Below are positions 15,685-24,346 of a stretch of DNA of 64,000 nucleotides, piece by piece. The stretch covers positions 40,394 through 104,393 of the forward strand of contig NZ_JACJSF010000022.1 of assembly GCF_014698035.1 (NCBI RefSeq). Direction: 5' to 3'. Under the pieces are notes generated by a model. The model was given only the letters and a program-made list of their open reading frames with translations, was not told where the DNA came from and searched no databases. Source of the stretch: Desmonostoc muscorum FACHB-395. Lineage in GTDB: Bacteria; Cyanobacteriota; Cyanobacteriia; Cyanobacteriales; Nostocaceae. The position numbers and the translations under genes are program-made. How positions within the stretch are numbered: the stretch's first letter is position 1; each line of letters opens with the position of its first letter.

Positions 15685-16554
15685 ATGGCTATTACAACAG
15701 CAGCGTCCCGTCTAGGAACGGAACCTTTTAGCGACCAATCTCCTGTAGAACTGCGTCCCAATGCAACTAAAGAAGATATAGAGAGAGTAATCGCTGCCGT
15801 CTATCGTCAGGTGTTGGGTAACAACTATATATTGACATCTGACCGCCTTACAAGTGCTGAATCTATCCTGCGCGATGGAAAAAATACAGTACAAGAGTTT
15901 GTGCGTCAAGTCGCTAAATCAGAACTGTACAAATCCAAGTTTTTCTACGACAATTTCCAAACTCGCGTTATCGAACTGAACTATAAACATTTGTTAGGTC
16001 GTGCCCCTTATGATGAGTCTGAAGTGGTTTATCACTTGGACTTGTACCAAAACAAGGGATATGAAGCCGACATCGATTCTTATATTGATTCGCCAGAGTA
16101 TCAATCTAGCTTTGGTGAAAATATAGTGCCTTACTATCGCGGCTTTAACACCCAAACAGGACAGAAAACTGTAGGATTCAGCCGGATATTCCAACTTTAT
16201 CGCGGCTATGCCAGTAGCGATACTTCCCAACTCAAAGGCAAATCCTCCCGCCTTGCTGCTGAACTAGGTCGCAATAGTGCATCTGTTGTTGTTCCTCCAT
16301 CTGGTGCTTCTTCAGGTTTTTCATACGTTGCTTCCGAAAAAGGCGTTACCCCCAACAGTACTTTTGGTGGTGCGGGAACATTTGGTAAAGAAGGCAGACT
16401 CTACCGGATTGAAGTGGCAGGTGTTTTTGGTGCCGGTTATCCTAGCACCCGCCGTGTCAATCAAGCGGTAGTAATACCTTATGAAGAACTATCTAGTTAC
16501 TTCCAGAGAGTGGTAAAACAAGGTGGTAAAATAGCTAGTGTGAAACCACTTTAG
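15685..16554 (+). CDS. cpcC: Phycobilisome rod linker polypeptide, second copy
   Basis: At 289 residues it is slightly longer than the preceding linker and shares the same two-domain plan: PBS-linker domain (about 20-150; [30 protein letters not shown]) and CpcD-like C-terminus (about 235-289; [10 protein letters not shown] and [20 protein letters not shown]). The region between the domains is a Ser/Gly-rich linker ([12 protein letters not shown]) with an extra [10 protein letters not shown] segment absent from the first copy. This length and tail match the classic 32-kDa CpcC. The AAGGAA ribosome site precedes the ATG. The pair probably arose by duplication, since they align nearly throughout. 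Confidence 0.88.
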   Translation: MAITTAASRLGTEPFSDQSPVELRPNATKEDIERVIAAVYRQVLGNNYILTSDRLTSAESILRDGKNTVQEFVRQVAKSELYKSKFFYDNFQTRVIELNYKHLLGRAPYDESEVVYHLDLYQNKGYEADIDSYIDSPEYQSSFGENIVPYYRGFNTQTGQKTVGFSRIFQLYRGYASSDTSQLKGKSSRLAAELGRNSASVVVPPSGASSGFSYVASEKGVTPNSTFGGAGTFGKEGRLYRIEVAGVFGAGYPSTRRVNQAVVIPYEELSSYFQRVVKQGGKIASVKPL

Positions 16555-16564
16555 TGTCATTTGT

Positions 16565-16597
16565 CAATAGTCATTAGTCATTGATTAATGACTATTG
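16565..16597 (+). repeat. Perfect 12-bp inverted repeat between second linker and cpcD
   Basis: CAATAGTCATTA (16565-16576) is exactly complementary to TAATGACTATTG (16586-16597), with a nine-base loop. It is AT-rich with no T tract, so it more likely marks a small interspersed repeat or an RNA-processing site than a terminator. Related GTCATTAGTCATTTGT sequence occurs near 41680-41730. Confidence 0.65.
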
Positions 16598-16629
16598 AAA
16601 ACTTAAAATTTGAAATTTGGAAGTGATTT

Positions 16630-16884
16630 ATGCTTGGACAAATTAGTAGTAGAAATAGTAATCGCTCCTTCCGATATGAAGTAGTAGGTTTGCGCCAAAG
16701 CGAAGAAACCCAAAAAAACAACTATCCGATTCGTTCTAGTGCCAGTGTATTTTTCACAGTGCCTGAAAACCGGATGAATCAAGAAATGCAGCGAATTACT
16801 CGCTTAGGTGGCAAAATAGTTAGTATTCAGCCATTAAACGCTGAAACGACAAATAGCGAACAAAGCGATCATCCTTCTTCCTAA
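16630..16884 (+). CDS. cpcD: Small rod-capping linker
   Basis: The 84-residue protein consists of a single CpcD domain: FRYEVVGLRQSEE at the start and VPENRMNQEMQRITRLGGKIVSI towards the end, matching the C-terminal domains of the two rod linkers upstream. CpcD caps the distal end of phycocyanin rods. Length is normal (about 80). Its TAA overlaps the cpcE ATG by one base (TAATG), so cpcE is translationally coupled to it. Confidence 0.92.
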   Translation: MLGQISSRNSNRSFRYEVVGLRQSEETQKNNYPIRSSASVFFTVPENRMNQEMQRITRLGGKIVSIQPLNAETTNSEQSDHPSS

Positions 16885-17729
16885 TGAATTCCAGTCCACA
16901 GAAATTTGAAGATTTATCCGCGACAGGTGATAATGCCGATGGTGGATCTTTAACAGTAGAACAAGCGATCGCTAATCTAGAAAGTGAAGATTTAGGTTTG
17001 CGGTTTTATGCTGCCTGGTGGTTGGGTAGGTTTCGTATAGGTGAACCAGCTGCGGTTACAAGACTGATCAAAGCTTTAGAGGATGAAGCCGACAGAACAC
17101 CAGAAGGCGGATATCCTCTAAGACGGAACGCAGCTAGAGCCTTGGGAAAACTAGGCGATCGCCAAGCAGTATCACCTTTAATTGCGTGTTTAGACTGCTC
17201 AGATTTTTATGTGCGGGAAGCAGCAGCACAATCTTTAGAAATGCTACGCGATCCGGTTTGTATTCCCGCCCTGATCAAGCTATTAGCAGCAGGTTTACAT
17301 GGAGAACAGCTTGTCTCGCAGCAACCTGATTTATCTCAACCCTATGAAGCCATCTTAGAAGCCTTGGGAACCTTGAGGGCGACTGAATTCACCTCTTTGG
17401 TAAAGCCATTTTTAGAGCATCCAATTGAATTGGTGCAATATGCCGCAGCGCGAGCTATGTATCAATTAACCGAAGAACCAGCTTATGGAGAACGGTTGGT
17501 AAAGGCTTTGACAGGTGAGAGATTGCAATTGCGCCGAGCAGTGTTAGCAGATTTGGGAGCTATTGGATATCTACCCGCAGCAGATGCGATCGCACAGACT
17601 CTTGCTGAAAATAGCCTGAAACTCATTTCTCTCAAAGGATTACTAGAACATCAAGTCAATCACACAACACCAACCACTTTGTCAGAAGATGCGATTAAAG
17701 TGATTAATTTGATGGACTCGCTATTGTAG
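16884..17729 (+). CDS. cpcE: Phycocyanin alpha-subunit phycocyanobilin lyase, CpcE subunit
   Basis: The 281-residue protein is a string of HEAT-like helical repeats (for example LESEDLGLRFYAAWWLGRFR, RRNAARALGKLGDRQAVSPL and YVREAAAQSLEMLRDPVCIP). CpcE forms a heterodimer with CpcF that attaches, and can detach, phycocyanobilin on alpha-Cys84 of CpcA. The FYAAWWLGRFR block and the PLRRNAARALGKL repeat are typical of CpcE. Position after cpcD and before cpcF is the standard cyanobacterial arrangement. Confidence 0.92.
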   Translation: MNSSPQKFEDLSATGDNADGGSLTVEQAIANLESEDLGLRFYAAWWLGRFRIGEPAAVTRLIKALEDEADRTPEGGYPLRRNAARALGKLGDRQAVSPLIACLDCSDFYVREAAAQSLEMLRDPVCIPALIKLLAAGLHGEQLVSQQPDLSQPYEAILEALGTLRATEFTSLVKPFLEHPIELVQYAAARAMYQLTEEPAYGERLVKALTGERLQLRRAVLADLGAIGYLPAADAIAQTLAENSLKLISLKGLLEHQVNHTTPTTLSEDAIKVINLMDSLL

Positions 17730-17788
17730 TCATAAATTGTAGAGAGTAAGTTGTTATTAATACGTTACACAAAAATGTTTATCTGTGA

Positions 17789-17830
17789 TAAACCCCCAAC
17801 CCAACTGCAAAATCAGGGTTAGGGGGTTTA
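17789..17830 (+). terminator. Hairpin between cpcE and cpcF
   Basis: TAAACCCCCAACCC (17789-17802) pairs with GGGTTAGGGGGTTTA (17816-17830) with one bulge. No long T tract follows. It could partly terminate the operon before cpcF or be an intergenic repeat; a separate cpcF promoter between 17831 and 17899 is possible. Confidence 0.5.
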
Positions 17831-17899
17831 TGTGTGATGTCAAATACGGATAACTTAAGCTACAATTGGCTGACGGCTAATTACTCATGAAAAATTGTT

Positions 17900-18625
17900 A
17901 TGAATAACAGCGATCTTGCCCAAATATTGATCCGTGCTGTACAAGAAGCAGATTCGTCAGAGCGCTTAGTAGATGCAGTTCAAGAGTTAGCAGCAGCCGG
18001 TATAGAGGAATCTGTTCCTACTCTAATTGCAGCTTTGGGCTACAACAATCCAGGGGCGGCGGTGGCGGCGGTAGATGGACTAATTGCGATCGGAGAAGCC
18101 GCAGTATCGCCACTATTGGAACTAATTGATGACTATAACTATGGTGCTAGAGCCTGGGCACTTCGTGCCTTAGCGGGAATTGGCGATGTTCGGGCACTAG
18201 ATACCTTGTTGGAGGCAGCAAAAACCGATTTTTCTTTAAGTGTGAGGCGAGCAGCTGCTAGAGGATTAGGTACTTTGCGCTGGCATCAAGTACCACCGGA
18301 GAAAGTAGAATCTGTTCAAACTGAGGTATTAGAGGCGCTATTATTAATTTCTCAAGATCCAGAATGGGTAGTCCGTTATGCAGCAGTAACGAGTTTAGAA
18401 ACATTAGCTATTGCGATCGCAGTTACTTTACCCGATCAAGCGTCGCGGATTACAAATCAACTTCAGCAAATGCTCGATACCGATGCCGATCTTGGAGTTC
18501 GCACCCGTGCCAAGTTTGCAGAGCAAAAAATTCAGCAGCAACAACATCAAGAAGTATTTGCACCGAAAAGAAAGTTACAAGACACTGAAGTTGAAGTGCC
18601 TCATCGTGGTGGTGGTAGACGGTAA
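17900..18625 (+). CDS. cpcF: Phycocyanin alpha-subunit phycocyanobilin lyase, CpcF subunit
   Basis: The 241-residue HEAT-repeat protein contains GIEESVPTLIAALGYNNPGAA, YNYGARAWALRALAGIGDVRAL and SVRRAAARGLGTLRW, repeats typical of CpcF. It partners CpcE in chromophore attachment to CpcA. The last 25 residues are basic and repetitive (PHRGGGRR end), as in other Nostoc CpcF. It is 170 bases from cpcE. No cpcG (rod-core linker) follows; the next gene lies on the other strand, unlike the Anabaena PCC 7120 order in which cpcG genes follow. Confidence 0.9.
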   Translation: MNNSDLAQILIRAVQEADSSERLVDAVQELAAAGIEESVPTLIAALGYNNPGAAVAAVDGLIAIGEAAVSPLLELIDDYNYGARAWALRALAGIGDVRALDTLLEAAKTDFSLSVRRAAARGLGTLRWHQVPPEKVESVQTEVLEALLLISQDPEWVVRYAAVTSLETLAIAIAVTLPDQASRITNQLQQMLDTDADLGVRTRAKFAEQKIQQQQHQEVFAPKRKLQDTEVEVPHRGGGRR

Positions 18626-18672
18626 ACAATTCAAAATTTCTAGCAATAGGAGAATTCGACTTGGTGGTTATA

Positions 18673-18709
18673 AACCTCGTTTAGACGAGGTTTTACCCGC
18701 TTGTGCGGG
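18673..18709 (+). terminator. Double hairpin after cpcF
   Basis: AACCTCG-loop-CGAGGTT (18673-18692) is followed by TTT and then CCCGC-TTGT-GCGGG (18696-18709). It lies 48 bases after the cpcF stop and is probably the end of the phycocyanin operon; the module also resembles a Nostoc interspersed hairpin repeat. Confidence 0.6.
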
Positions 18710-18838
18710 CTAAAAATAAAGGGCTTAACCCGTTGCTAATTTTTTCTTAGCTCAAGTCGCTGGTCTTTTTTTATGTAGCCACATTCGCCCTTGGTGTGCC
18801 GGAGGCATCATTCCATTCACTGCGACCGTGCTGTAAAA

Positions 18839-19489
18839 TTAATTGGACAATAAAGACTGAATTTCTGCCTGGATATTGCCACGGGCAGAGGGTTCGGCGA
18901 ATTCTAACATTAAAGGCGTAAAATAGATACGCGATCGCTGCAAAAATCGTTCTAAAACTTTCTGACGACCTGTGATATAGTCCTTCTCTGGAAGCCAGCC
19001 ATATTCCTGGCGAATAGCATGGGCATATTCTTCATATTCCACTGAGTGAGCCGCTAAAATCGCTAAATCTGCATCAATTAGAACTTGGCTATCACAGTCA
19101 TTCACCGCAGCTTCGTGGTCTTTAGTATTCAAAATAAGACGCGTAACAGTAGTTATAGTACTTTCTGGAATATCTAAAGTATTCAGCAACTCAAAAGCAT
19201 AGTCTGCGCTTCGTTCTTCATTATCTTTAGCTTCAGTGTCATATACTACATCGTGAAACCAGGCAGCTAGTTGAACAGCAGCTAGATTATTGGTGTAGCC
19301 TTGTAATATCTGAATTGTGCTGAGAACGCGATCGATGTGTTTTAGTGTATGGTAATAGCGACTAGGGGTAGAGTAAGCTGCAACCAACGAATTAAAGGCT
19401 TTTTCAGCCGCTACCTGGTCAACACCAAAAGATTGGAGTGTATGTTGCCAGTTAGAAAATAAAATATCCATAAAGTTTTCTGTAGGCAT
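18839..19489 (-). CDS. HD-domain metal-dependent phosphohydrolase
   Basis: About 216 residues from the ATG at 19489 (MPTENFMDILF); a longer frame exists upstream but starts with an unlikely hydrophobic tail. Metal-binding residues of the HD superfamily are visible: His in YYHTLKHID, the His-Asp pair in AAWFHDVVYD, and the distal Asp in LIDADLAIL. The protein resembles the stand-alone 'predicted metal-dependent HD phosphohydrolase' group with unknown substrate (nucleotides are typical for the superfamily). It lies alone, convergent with cpcF and divergent from putA. Confidence 0.75.
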   Translation of the reverse strand: MPTENFMDILFSNWQHTLQSFGVDQVAAEKAFNSLVAAYSTPSRYYHTLKHIDRVLSTIQILQGYTNNLAAVQLAAWFHDVVYDTEAKDNEERSADYAFELLNTLDIPESTITTVTRLILNTKDHEAAVNDCDSQVLIDADLAILAAHSVEYEEYAHAIRQEYGWLPEKDYITGRQKVLERFLQRSRIYFTPLMLEFAEPSARGNIQAEIQSLLSN

Positions 19490-19780
19490 AGAGTGAGTAT
19501 ACCCATTCTTAGTATTGGAAAAAACAAGTACATCCTGTTCAAACCACAGTGGGAAGATGCAATAAGAGAAAAAGCTGGAAAATCCTTCCCTTCTGCCCAA
19601 TTATCGATGTTATTCAAAATTCTGCTTGTTAAAAGCCACTACTTAGAATTCTCTTGCTGTCAGACTTAAATTGCAACTTGGCAAACCATTAGATATGGTG
19701 ACAGCTAAATGAAAGCGTCAAAATAGAAGACACAGGCTTTGTACAAAAAGCCTTGCCTTGATTAACGGAGTTTATTATCA

Positions 19781-22750
19781 GTGGTATTACAAGTACAAAC
19801 AAGCACCTACGAAGCTAAAACCCAAGAAATTGCTAAACAACTTCTAGCCGCAACGCAGGAAAATCGTTCGTTTTTTTCTTCCCTGCGGGATCAAATGCGC
19901 TGGGATGATAAATTATTAGCTTGGGCGATGAGTAATCCTGGATTACGGGTGCAACTATTTCGCTTTATAGACACGCTACCTGCTTTACACAGTAAATCAG
20001 AAATTGCTTCACATTTACAAGAATATTTAGGAGATGAATCTGTAGAATTACCGGCAGCTTTGAAGGGAATGCTAAATTTTGCTAACCCTGACTCGATGCC
20101 AGGACAAGTTGCTGCGACAACCGTTGGTACAGCCGTTGAGACTCTTGCCCATAAATATATTTCTGGGGAAAATATTAAACAAGTCATCAAAACAGTTGAA
20201 CGACTGCGAAAAGAAAAAATGGCTTTCACCATTGATTTACTTGGTGAAGCGGTGATTACCGAAGCCGAAGCGCAGTCTTATCTAGAACGCTATCTAGAAT
20301 TAATGCAACAATTGGTAGAAGCATCAAAGAATTGGGCAGCTATCCCGGCTATTGATGAGGCTGATGGTGAACCGATACCCAAAGTTCAGGTTTCTGTTAA
20401 ATTAACGGCGTTTTATTCTCAATTTGACCCTTTAGATGCTAAGGGTAGTGAGGAGCGAGTTAGCGATCGCATTCGGATTCTCTTACGTCGTGCTAAAGAG
20501 TTGGGTGCAGCTGTGCATTTTGATATGGAACAGTATGCTTATAAAGACATAACTCTCAGCATCCTGAAAAAACTCTTACTAGAAGAAGAGTTTCGGCAAC
20601 GCACAGATATTGGCATGACAATTCAAGCATATCTGCGTGATAGCGAGCAAGATGCCAAAAACGTAATTTCTTGGTTAAAAGAACGCGGTTATCCCCTGAC
20701 AATCCGCTTGGTGAAAGGCGCATATTGGGATCAAGAAACTATCAAAGCAGCCCAGAAGCATTGGAAACAGCCAGTTTACAACGATAAGGCGGCAACTGAT
20801 GCTAACTTTGAAACCATTACTCAGCTATTGCTAGAAAATCATCAATATGTGTATTCTGCCATTGGTAGCCATAATGTGCGATCGCACTCTCGCGCCATTG
20901 CTATCGCTGAAAGTTTAAATGTCCCCCGCCGTCGCTTTGAATTACAAGTCCTCTACGGTATGGGTGATAAAGTTGCAAAAGCTTTGGTTGACAAGGGTTA
21001 TCGAGTCAGAGTTTACTGTCCCTACGGTGAATTATTGCCGGGGATGGCGTATTTAATTCGCCGATTGTTAGAAAATACCGCTAATAGTTCATTTTTACGC
21101 CAAAACCTCGAAAATCGACCAATTGAAGAGTTATTAGCGCCGCCAATTGTCAAAGAAGAAAAATCTTTAACTCCTAACTCTCATTTCCTCGGTGCAGCTG
21201 ATACCGATTATGCGGTGGAAGAGATCAGAACGAAAGCGGCGCAAGCTTTCCAAAGCGTTCGTCAACAATTGGGTAAAACTTATTTGCCGTTGATTAATGG
21301 GGAATATGTGAATACGTCGGAATTTGTTGATTCTCTCAACCCTTCTAATTTCAGTGAAGTAGTTGGTAAAGTAGGCTTAATTAGCGTTGAACAAGCTGAA
21401 CAAGCCATGCAAGCAGCCAAAGCCGCATTTCCTGGGTGGAGGAAAACACCTGCGAAACAACGCGCTGATATTTTGCGGAAAGCGGGTGATTTGATGGAAC
21501 TCCGCCGCGCCGAACTTTCAGCTTGGATAGTTTTGGAAGTTGGCAAACCAGTTAAGGAAGCTGATGGAGAGGTTTCGGAAGCGATAGACTTTTGTCGGTA
21601 TTATGCTGATGAGATAGAACGGCTAGACAAAGGCGTTAATTATGACCTTGCTGGGGAAACTAACCGTTATATCTACCATCCACGGGGGATTGTTGTAGTA
21701 ATTTCTCCCTGGAATTTTCCCCTAGCGATCGCATGTGGAATGACTGTTGCAGCCTTGGTTTCAGGGAATTGTACTCTTCTTAAACCTGCGGAAACATCTT
21801 CTGTAATTACCGCAAAACTCACCGAAATTTTAATAGAGGCTGGTTTTCCCAAAGGTGTCTTTCAATACGTGCCAGGGAAAGGTTCGCAAGTTGGTGCTTA
21901 CTTGGTAAATCATCCTGATACTCATGTAATTGCTTTTACGGGTTCTCAAGAAGTTGGCTGTCGAATTTACGCAGAAGCCGCAATATTGAAACCTGGACAA
22001 AAGCACATGAAACGGGTGATTGCTGAAATGGGTGGCAAAAATGCCATCATTGTCGATGAAAGTGCTGATTTAGACCAAGCAGTTGTAGGAGTAGTGCAAT
22101 CGGCATTTGGTTACAGTGGACAAAAATGTTCTGCGGCTTCCAGGGTGATTGTGCTGGAACCGATTTATGAAGCCTTTGTGCAACGCTTGGTAGAAGCCAC
22201 AAAATCCTTGAACATTGGGGAAGCAGAGTTACCTAGTACCCAAGTTGGGCCAGTGATTGATGCCAATGCCCGCGATCGCATCCGCGAGTATATTGAGAAG
22301 GGTAAGGCAGAAGCAGAATTAGCCTTGGAATTACCAGCACCCGAACAAGGATATTTTATCGGCCCTGTGATTTTTAGTGAAGTATCGCCAAATGCGGTAA
22401 TTTCCCAGCAAGAAATTTTTGGCCCTGTGCTGGCGGTAATTCGGGTAAAAGATTTCCAGGAAGCGTTAGCAGTTGCCAACGGGACAAACTACGCCTTAAC
22501 TGGCGGACTTTATTCTCGAACACCTTCGCACATTCAGCAGGCGCAGACAGAATTTGAAGTCGGCAATTTGTACATTAACCGCAATATTACCGGAGCGATC
22601 GTTGGGCGGCAACCCTTTGGTGGATTCAAACTTTCTGGAGTCGGTTCTAAAGCAGGCGGCCCTGATTACCTACTGCAATTTCTAGAACCACGTGCTGTAA
22701 CAGAAAATATTCAGCGCCAAGGTTTTGCACCAATTGAAGGTGCAGATTAA
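19781..22750 (+). CDS. putA: Bifunctional proline dehydrogenase / glutamate-semialdehyde dehydrogenase
   Basis: The 989-residue protein starts at GTG. Residues about 1-460 form the FAD-dependent PRODH barrel (KLTAFYSQFDPL, RLVKGAYWDQE, RRRFELQVLYGMGDKVA, RVYCPYGELLPGMAYLIRRLLEN). Residues about 490-989 form the NAD-dependent aldehyde dehydrogenase with the P5C dehydrogenase active site: Glu in VIAEMGGKNAIIVD and catalytic Cys in GYSGQKCSAASR. It oxidises proline to glutamate, channelling the P5C intermediate. The N-terminal ribbon-helix-helix DNA-binding domain of enterobacterial PutA is absent, so it is not autoregulatory. Length matches the minimal PutA type. Confidence 0.95.
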   Translation: MVLQVQTSTYEAKTQEIAKQLLAATQENRSFFSSLRDQMRWDDKLLAWAMSNPGLRVQLFRFIDTLPALHSKSEIASHLQEYLGDESVELPAALKGMLNFANPDSMPGQVAATTVGTAVETLAHKYISGENIKQVIKTVERLRKEKMAFTIDLLGEAVITEAEAQSYLERYLELMQQLVEASKNWAAIPAIDEADGEPIPKVQVSVKLTAFYSQFDPLDAKGSEERVSDRIRILLRRAKELGAAVHFDMEQYAYKDITLSILKKLLLEEEFRQRTDIGMTIQAYLRDSEQDAKNVISWLKERGYPLTIRLVKGAYWDQETIKAAQKHWKQPVYNDKAATDANFETITQLLLENHQYVYSAIGSHNVRSHSRAIAIAESLNVPRRRFELQVLYGMGDKVAKALVDKGYRVRVYCPYGELLPGMAYLIRRLLENTANSSFLRQNLENRPIEELLAPPIVKEEKSLTPNSHFLGAADTDYAVEEIRTKAAQAFQSVRQQLGKTYLPLINGEYVNTSEFVDSLNPSNFSEVVGKVGLISVEQAEQAMQAAKAAFPGWRKTPAKQRADILRKAGDLMELRRAELSAWIVLEVGKPVKEADGEVSEAIDFCRYYADEIERLDKGVNYDLAGETNRYIYHPRGIVVVISPWNFPLAIACGMTVAALVSGNCTLLKPAETSSVITAKLTEILIEAGFPKGVFQYVPGKGSQVGAYLVNHPDTHVIAFTGSQEVGCRIYAEAAILKPGQKHMKRVIAEMGGKNAIIVDESADLDQAVVGVVQSAFGYSGQKCSAASRVIVLEPIYEAFVQRLVEATKSLNIGEAELPSTQVGPVIDANARDRIREYIEKGKAEAELALELPAPEQGYFIGPVIFSEVSPNAVISQQEIFGPVLAVIRVKDFQEALAVANGTNYALTGGLYSRTPSHIQQAQTEFEVGNLYINRNITGAIVGRQPFGGFKLSGVGSKAGGPDYLLQFLEPRAVTENIQRQGFAPIEGAD

Positions 22751-22822
22751 ACTACAAAAGTAGTAAGGGCATATATTCCAAGAGGTTTGGGTCAAAGTTT
22801 AATCTTCCCTAACCATCCTAGA

Positions 22823-22897
22823 ACTTACGCAAACAGAAAGATTTCCAGGTAGAGGCAATTCATGAATTGCCCCTACAATATGTAGTTTTGCGTAAGT
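22823..22897. repeat. Small inverted-repeat element containing palindrome copy 3
   Basis: The outer ends ACTTACGCAAA (22823-22833) and TTTGCGTAAGT (22887-22897) are perfect inverted repeats, and the 28-bp palindrome (22849-22876, one mismatch) lies inside. A similar outer frame (GACTTACAAAAAC...TTGCGGAAGTC) surrounds copy 2 near 11730-11812. It is a nested hairpin element of about 75 bases. Confidence 0.65.
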
Positions 22898-22980
22898 CTT
22901 ACATCCTTAAAAAGGTATCCAGGCACATTCCAAATTTAGGTTACTTTCCATCTGGAAAGGTAAAATCAGGGGTTGAAGCT

Positions 22981-23154
22981 ATGAGTACACGATTTATCAG
23001 TTTTAGTATGAATAAAAAATGGGCGGTCAAGCGAATCACTATTAACCTGGCATCAAATGAAGCCAAGAACCTCGAAAAATATTGTGAACAAACAGGCAGA
23101 CCAGCGACTGATGTGATTAGAGAACTCATTCGAGCCTTGCCACAGACAAAATAA
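22981..23154 (+). CDS. CopG/RHH-like small protein, copy 1
   Basis: From the ATG at 22981 the protein is 57 residues: a short basic N-terminus, a beta-strand-like VKRITINLASNEAKNLEKY and a helix pair ending DVIRELIRALPQ. This matches a ribbon-helix-helix (CopG/Arc) DNA-binding fold used by antitoxins and plasmid repressors. It is closely similar to the protein encoded on the opposite strand at 23727-23906. No clear toxin partner is adjacent on this strand. The ribosome site is weak, and a longer frame to 22867 overlaps the hairpin repeat, so the short form is preferred. Confidence 0.55.
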   Translation: MSTRFISFSMNKKWAVKRITINLASNEAKNLEKYCEQTGRPATDVIRELIRALPQTK

Positions 23155-23261
23155 AAGTAGATTTGCTAACCATTTCACTTTGGTTGATTCTCAAGATATA
23201 AATATTAGACTTTGGGTAATTTTTGGTAAGGATTGAGAGACACGGTATAAAACTGAATAAA

Positions 23262-23298
23262 GGCGTGCTGCGATCGTTTACGGCGATCGCAGCACGCC
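23262..23298. repeat. 15-bp perfect GC-rich stem-loop between the two CopG-like genes
   Basis: GGCGTGCTGCGATCG (23262-23276) is exactly complementary to CGATCGCAGCACGCC (23284-23298), with a seven-base loop. HIP1-like GCGATCG sequence is part of the stem. There is no T tract on the plus strand. It may be a terminator for copy 1 or a structural element. Confidence 0.65.
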
Positions 23299-23439
23299 GA
23301 AAACAAGATGACGTGAAACTAAGTAAGTTGGCACAATAAAACCAAACTATGTAAAGAGAAATGAACTAGACTAAAATCCTTATACCTATTGCCTATTGAC
23401 TGTTGCCTATTGCCTTATCCCAACGACAATTATTTACGC

Positions 23440-23730
23440 TCACTTACTTATATTTAGTTGCAACATGAGGGCTGAGAAACTGTTTATACGGTTCAGCGAC
23501 TGTTTTAGTCTGTCGTCACTTCCATCAAAAATAATTTCTAACCCTTGTTTTTTAGTATTTTCGCAACAAACAACAGCAAAGAAAGTAGCAAATATCCAGT
23601 TGGAAGTGTTGAATTTTATGATTACCGCTCTTGAATTACTCTTGTCAGAGTAAACTGAAAACCTTTGTCCAAATCTACAATACCTTCTACTATGGTTATG
23701 ATTTTTCTGGACTGGGATTTGACAGGTCAA
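23440..23730 (-). CDS. Possible small protein downstream of CopG-like copy 2
   Basis: A 96-residue reading frame starts with TTG overlapping the stop of the CopG-like gene (TTGA). Its second half (SNSRAVIIKFNTSNWIFATFF and GLEIIFDGSDDRLKQSLNRI) has protein-like composition, but I recognise no family and the start codon is weak. If real, its position would fit a toxin or partner of the CopG-like protein. It may equally be a decayed or chance frame. Confidence 0.25.
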   Translation of the reverse strand: MTCQIPVQKNHNHSRRYCRFGQRFSVYSDKSNSRAVIIKFNTSNWIFATFFAVVCCENTKKQGLEIIFDGSDDRLKQSLNRINSFSALMLQLNISK

Positions 23731-23906
23731 GGTAAGGCTTCAATCAGTTCACGAATCACGTCTATTGCGGGTTTGCCTGTTTGTTCACAATACTTTTCAA
23801 GGTTCTGAGCTTCATCTAATGTCAAGTTTAAGGTAATTCGCTTAAGCGCCTTTTTCTTGCTGGAGGTTGCCAAATGAGGAAATTTAAGTGCAGCAGTTTT
23901 ATTCAT
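23727..23906 (-). CDS. CopG/RHH-like small protein, copy 2
   Basis: From the ATG at 23906 the protein is 59 residues, with LKRITLNLTLDEAQNLEKYCEQ and PAIDVIRELIEALP. About three quarters of its core is identical to copy 1 at 22981, so the two are paralogues in opposite orientation about 570 bases apart. The fold expected is ribbon-helix-helix. It may be an orphan antitoxin or a small regulator. Confidence 0.55.
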   Translation of the reverse strand: MNKTAALKFPHLATSSKKKALKRITLNLTLDEAQNLEKYCEQTGKPAIDVIRELIEALP

Positions 23907-24346
23907 TGATTGATAGGCTAGATATATACAAACTTTCTTTATCAAGCTTGCCAATTTTGAAACGTCTTTACCAGTGAAAATCAAGATTTTGAGATTGAAC
24001 TTAAGCGTTAAGCCCCAAACACATTACTGAAAAGAGAAGGTATTAAATTACTAGTAGCATACGGAAAAAATCAACTATTGCGGTTGATGCAAGAAGCTTT
24101 TGGCTGAATACCTTGTATCAGCAACGATCCACAGTCCAGATTTTATGTTAAATAAATTGTGTTAAATTACCGAAACAATTAGATTCCTAAAGATGGCTGA
24201 CATTAGTAAGCATTTTGGACATACAACTATTTGAAATTTTCTGCAAGATGAAATTGTTCCTTTGTGATAACTATCACCTCATATCTATAGCAACCTAGTA
24301 GATAATCCTTTTAGTTAAAGGCGATTACCCAAACGTGAGTTAATAA
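23907..24346. other. 440-base gap, nothing recognised
   Basis: AT-rich sequence between the CopG-like gene and the large NB-ARC/WD40 gene. I see no gene, strong hairpin or recognisable repeat. The promoter of the downstream gene presumably lies here, but its start has no clear ribosome site (GAGTTAATAA before the ATG). Confidence 0.4.

Noticed and set aside
18364..18713. Two frames overlapping the end of cpcF
   Set aside because: They are shadows of cpcF and run into the terminator hairpins.
23396..23653. 85-codon frame on the plus strand between the CopG-like genes
   Set aside because: No ribosome site, composition unlike a protein, and opposite to a slightly better frame.
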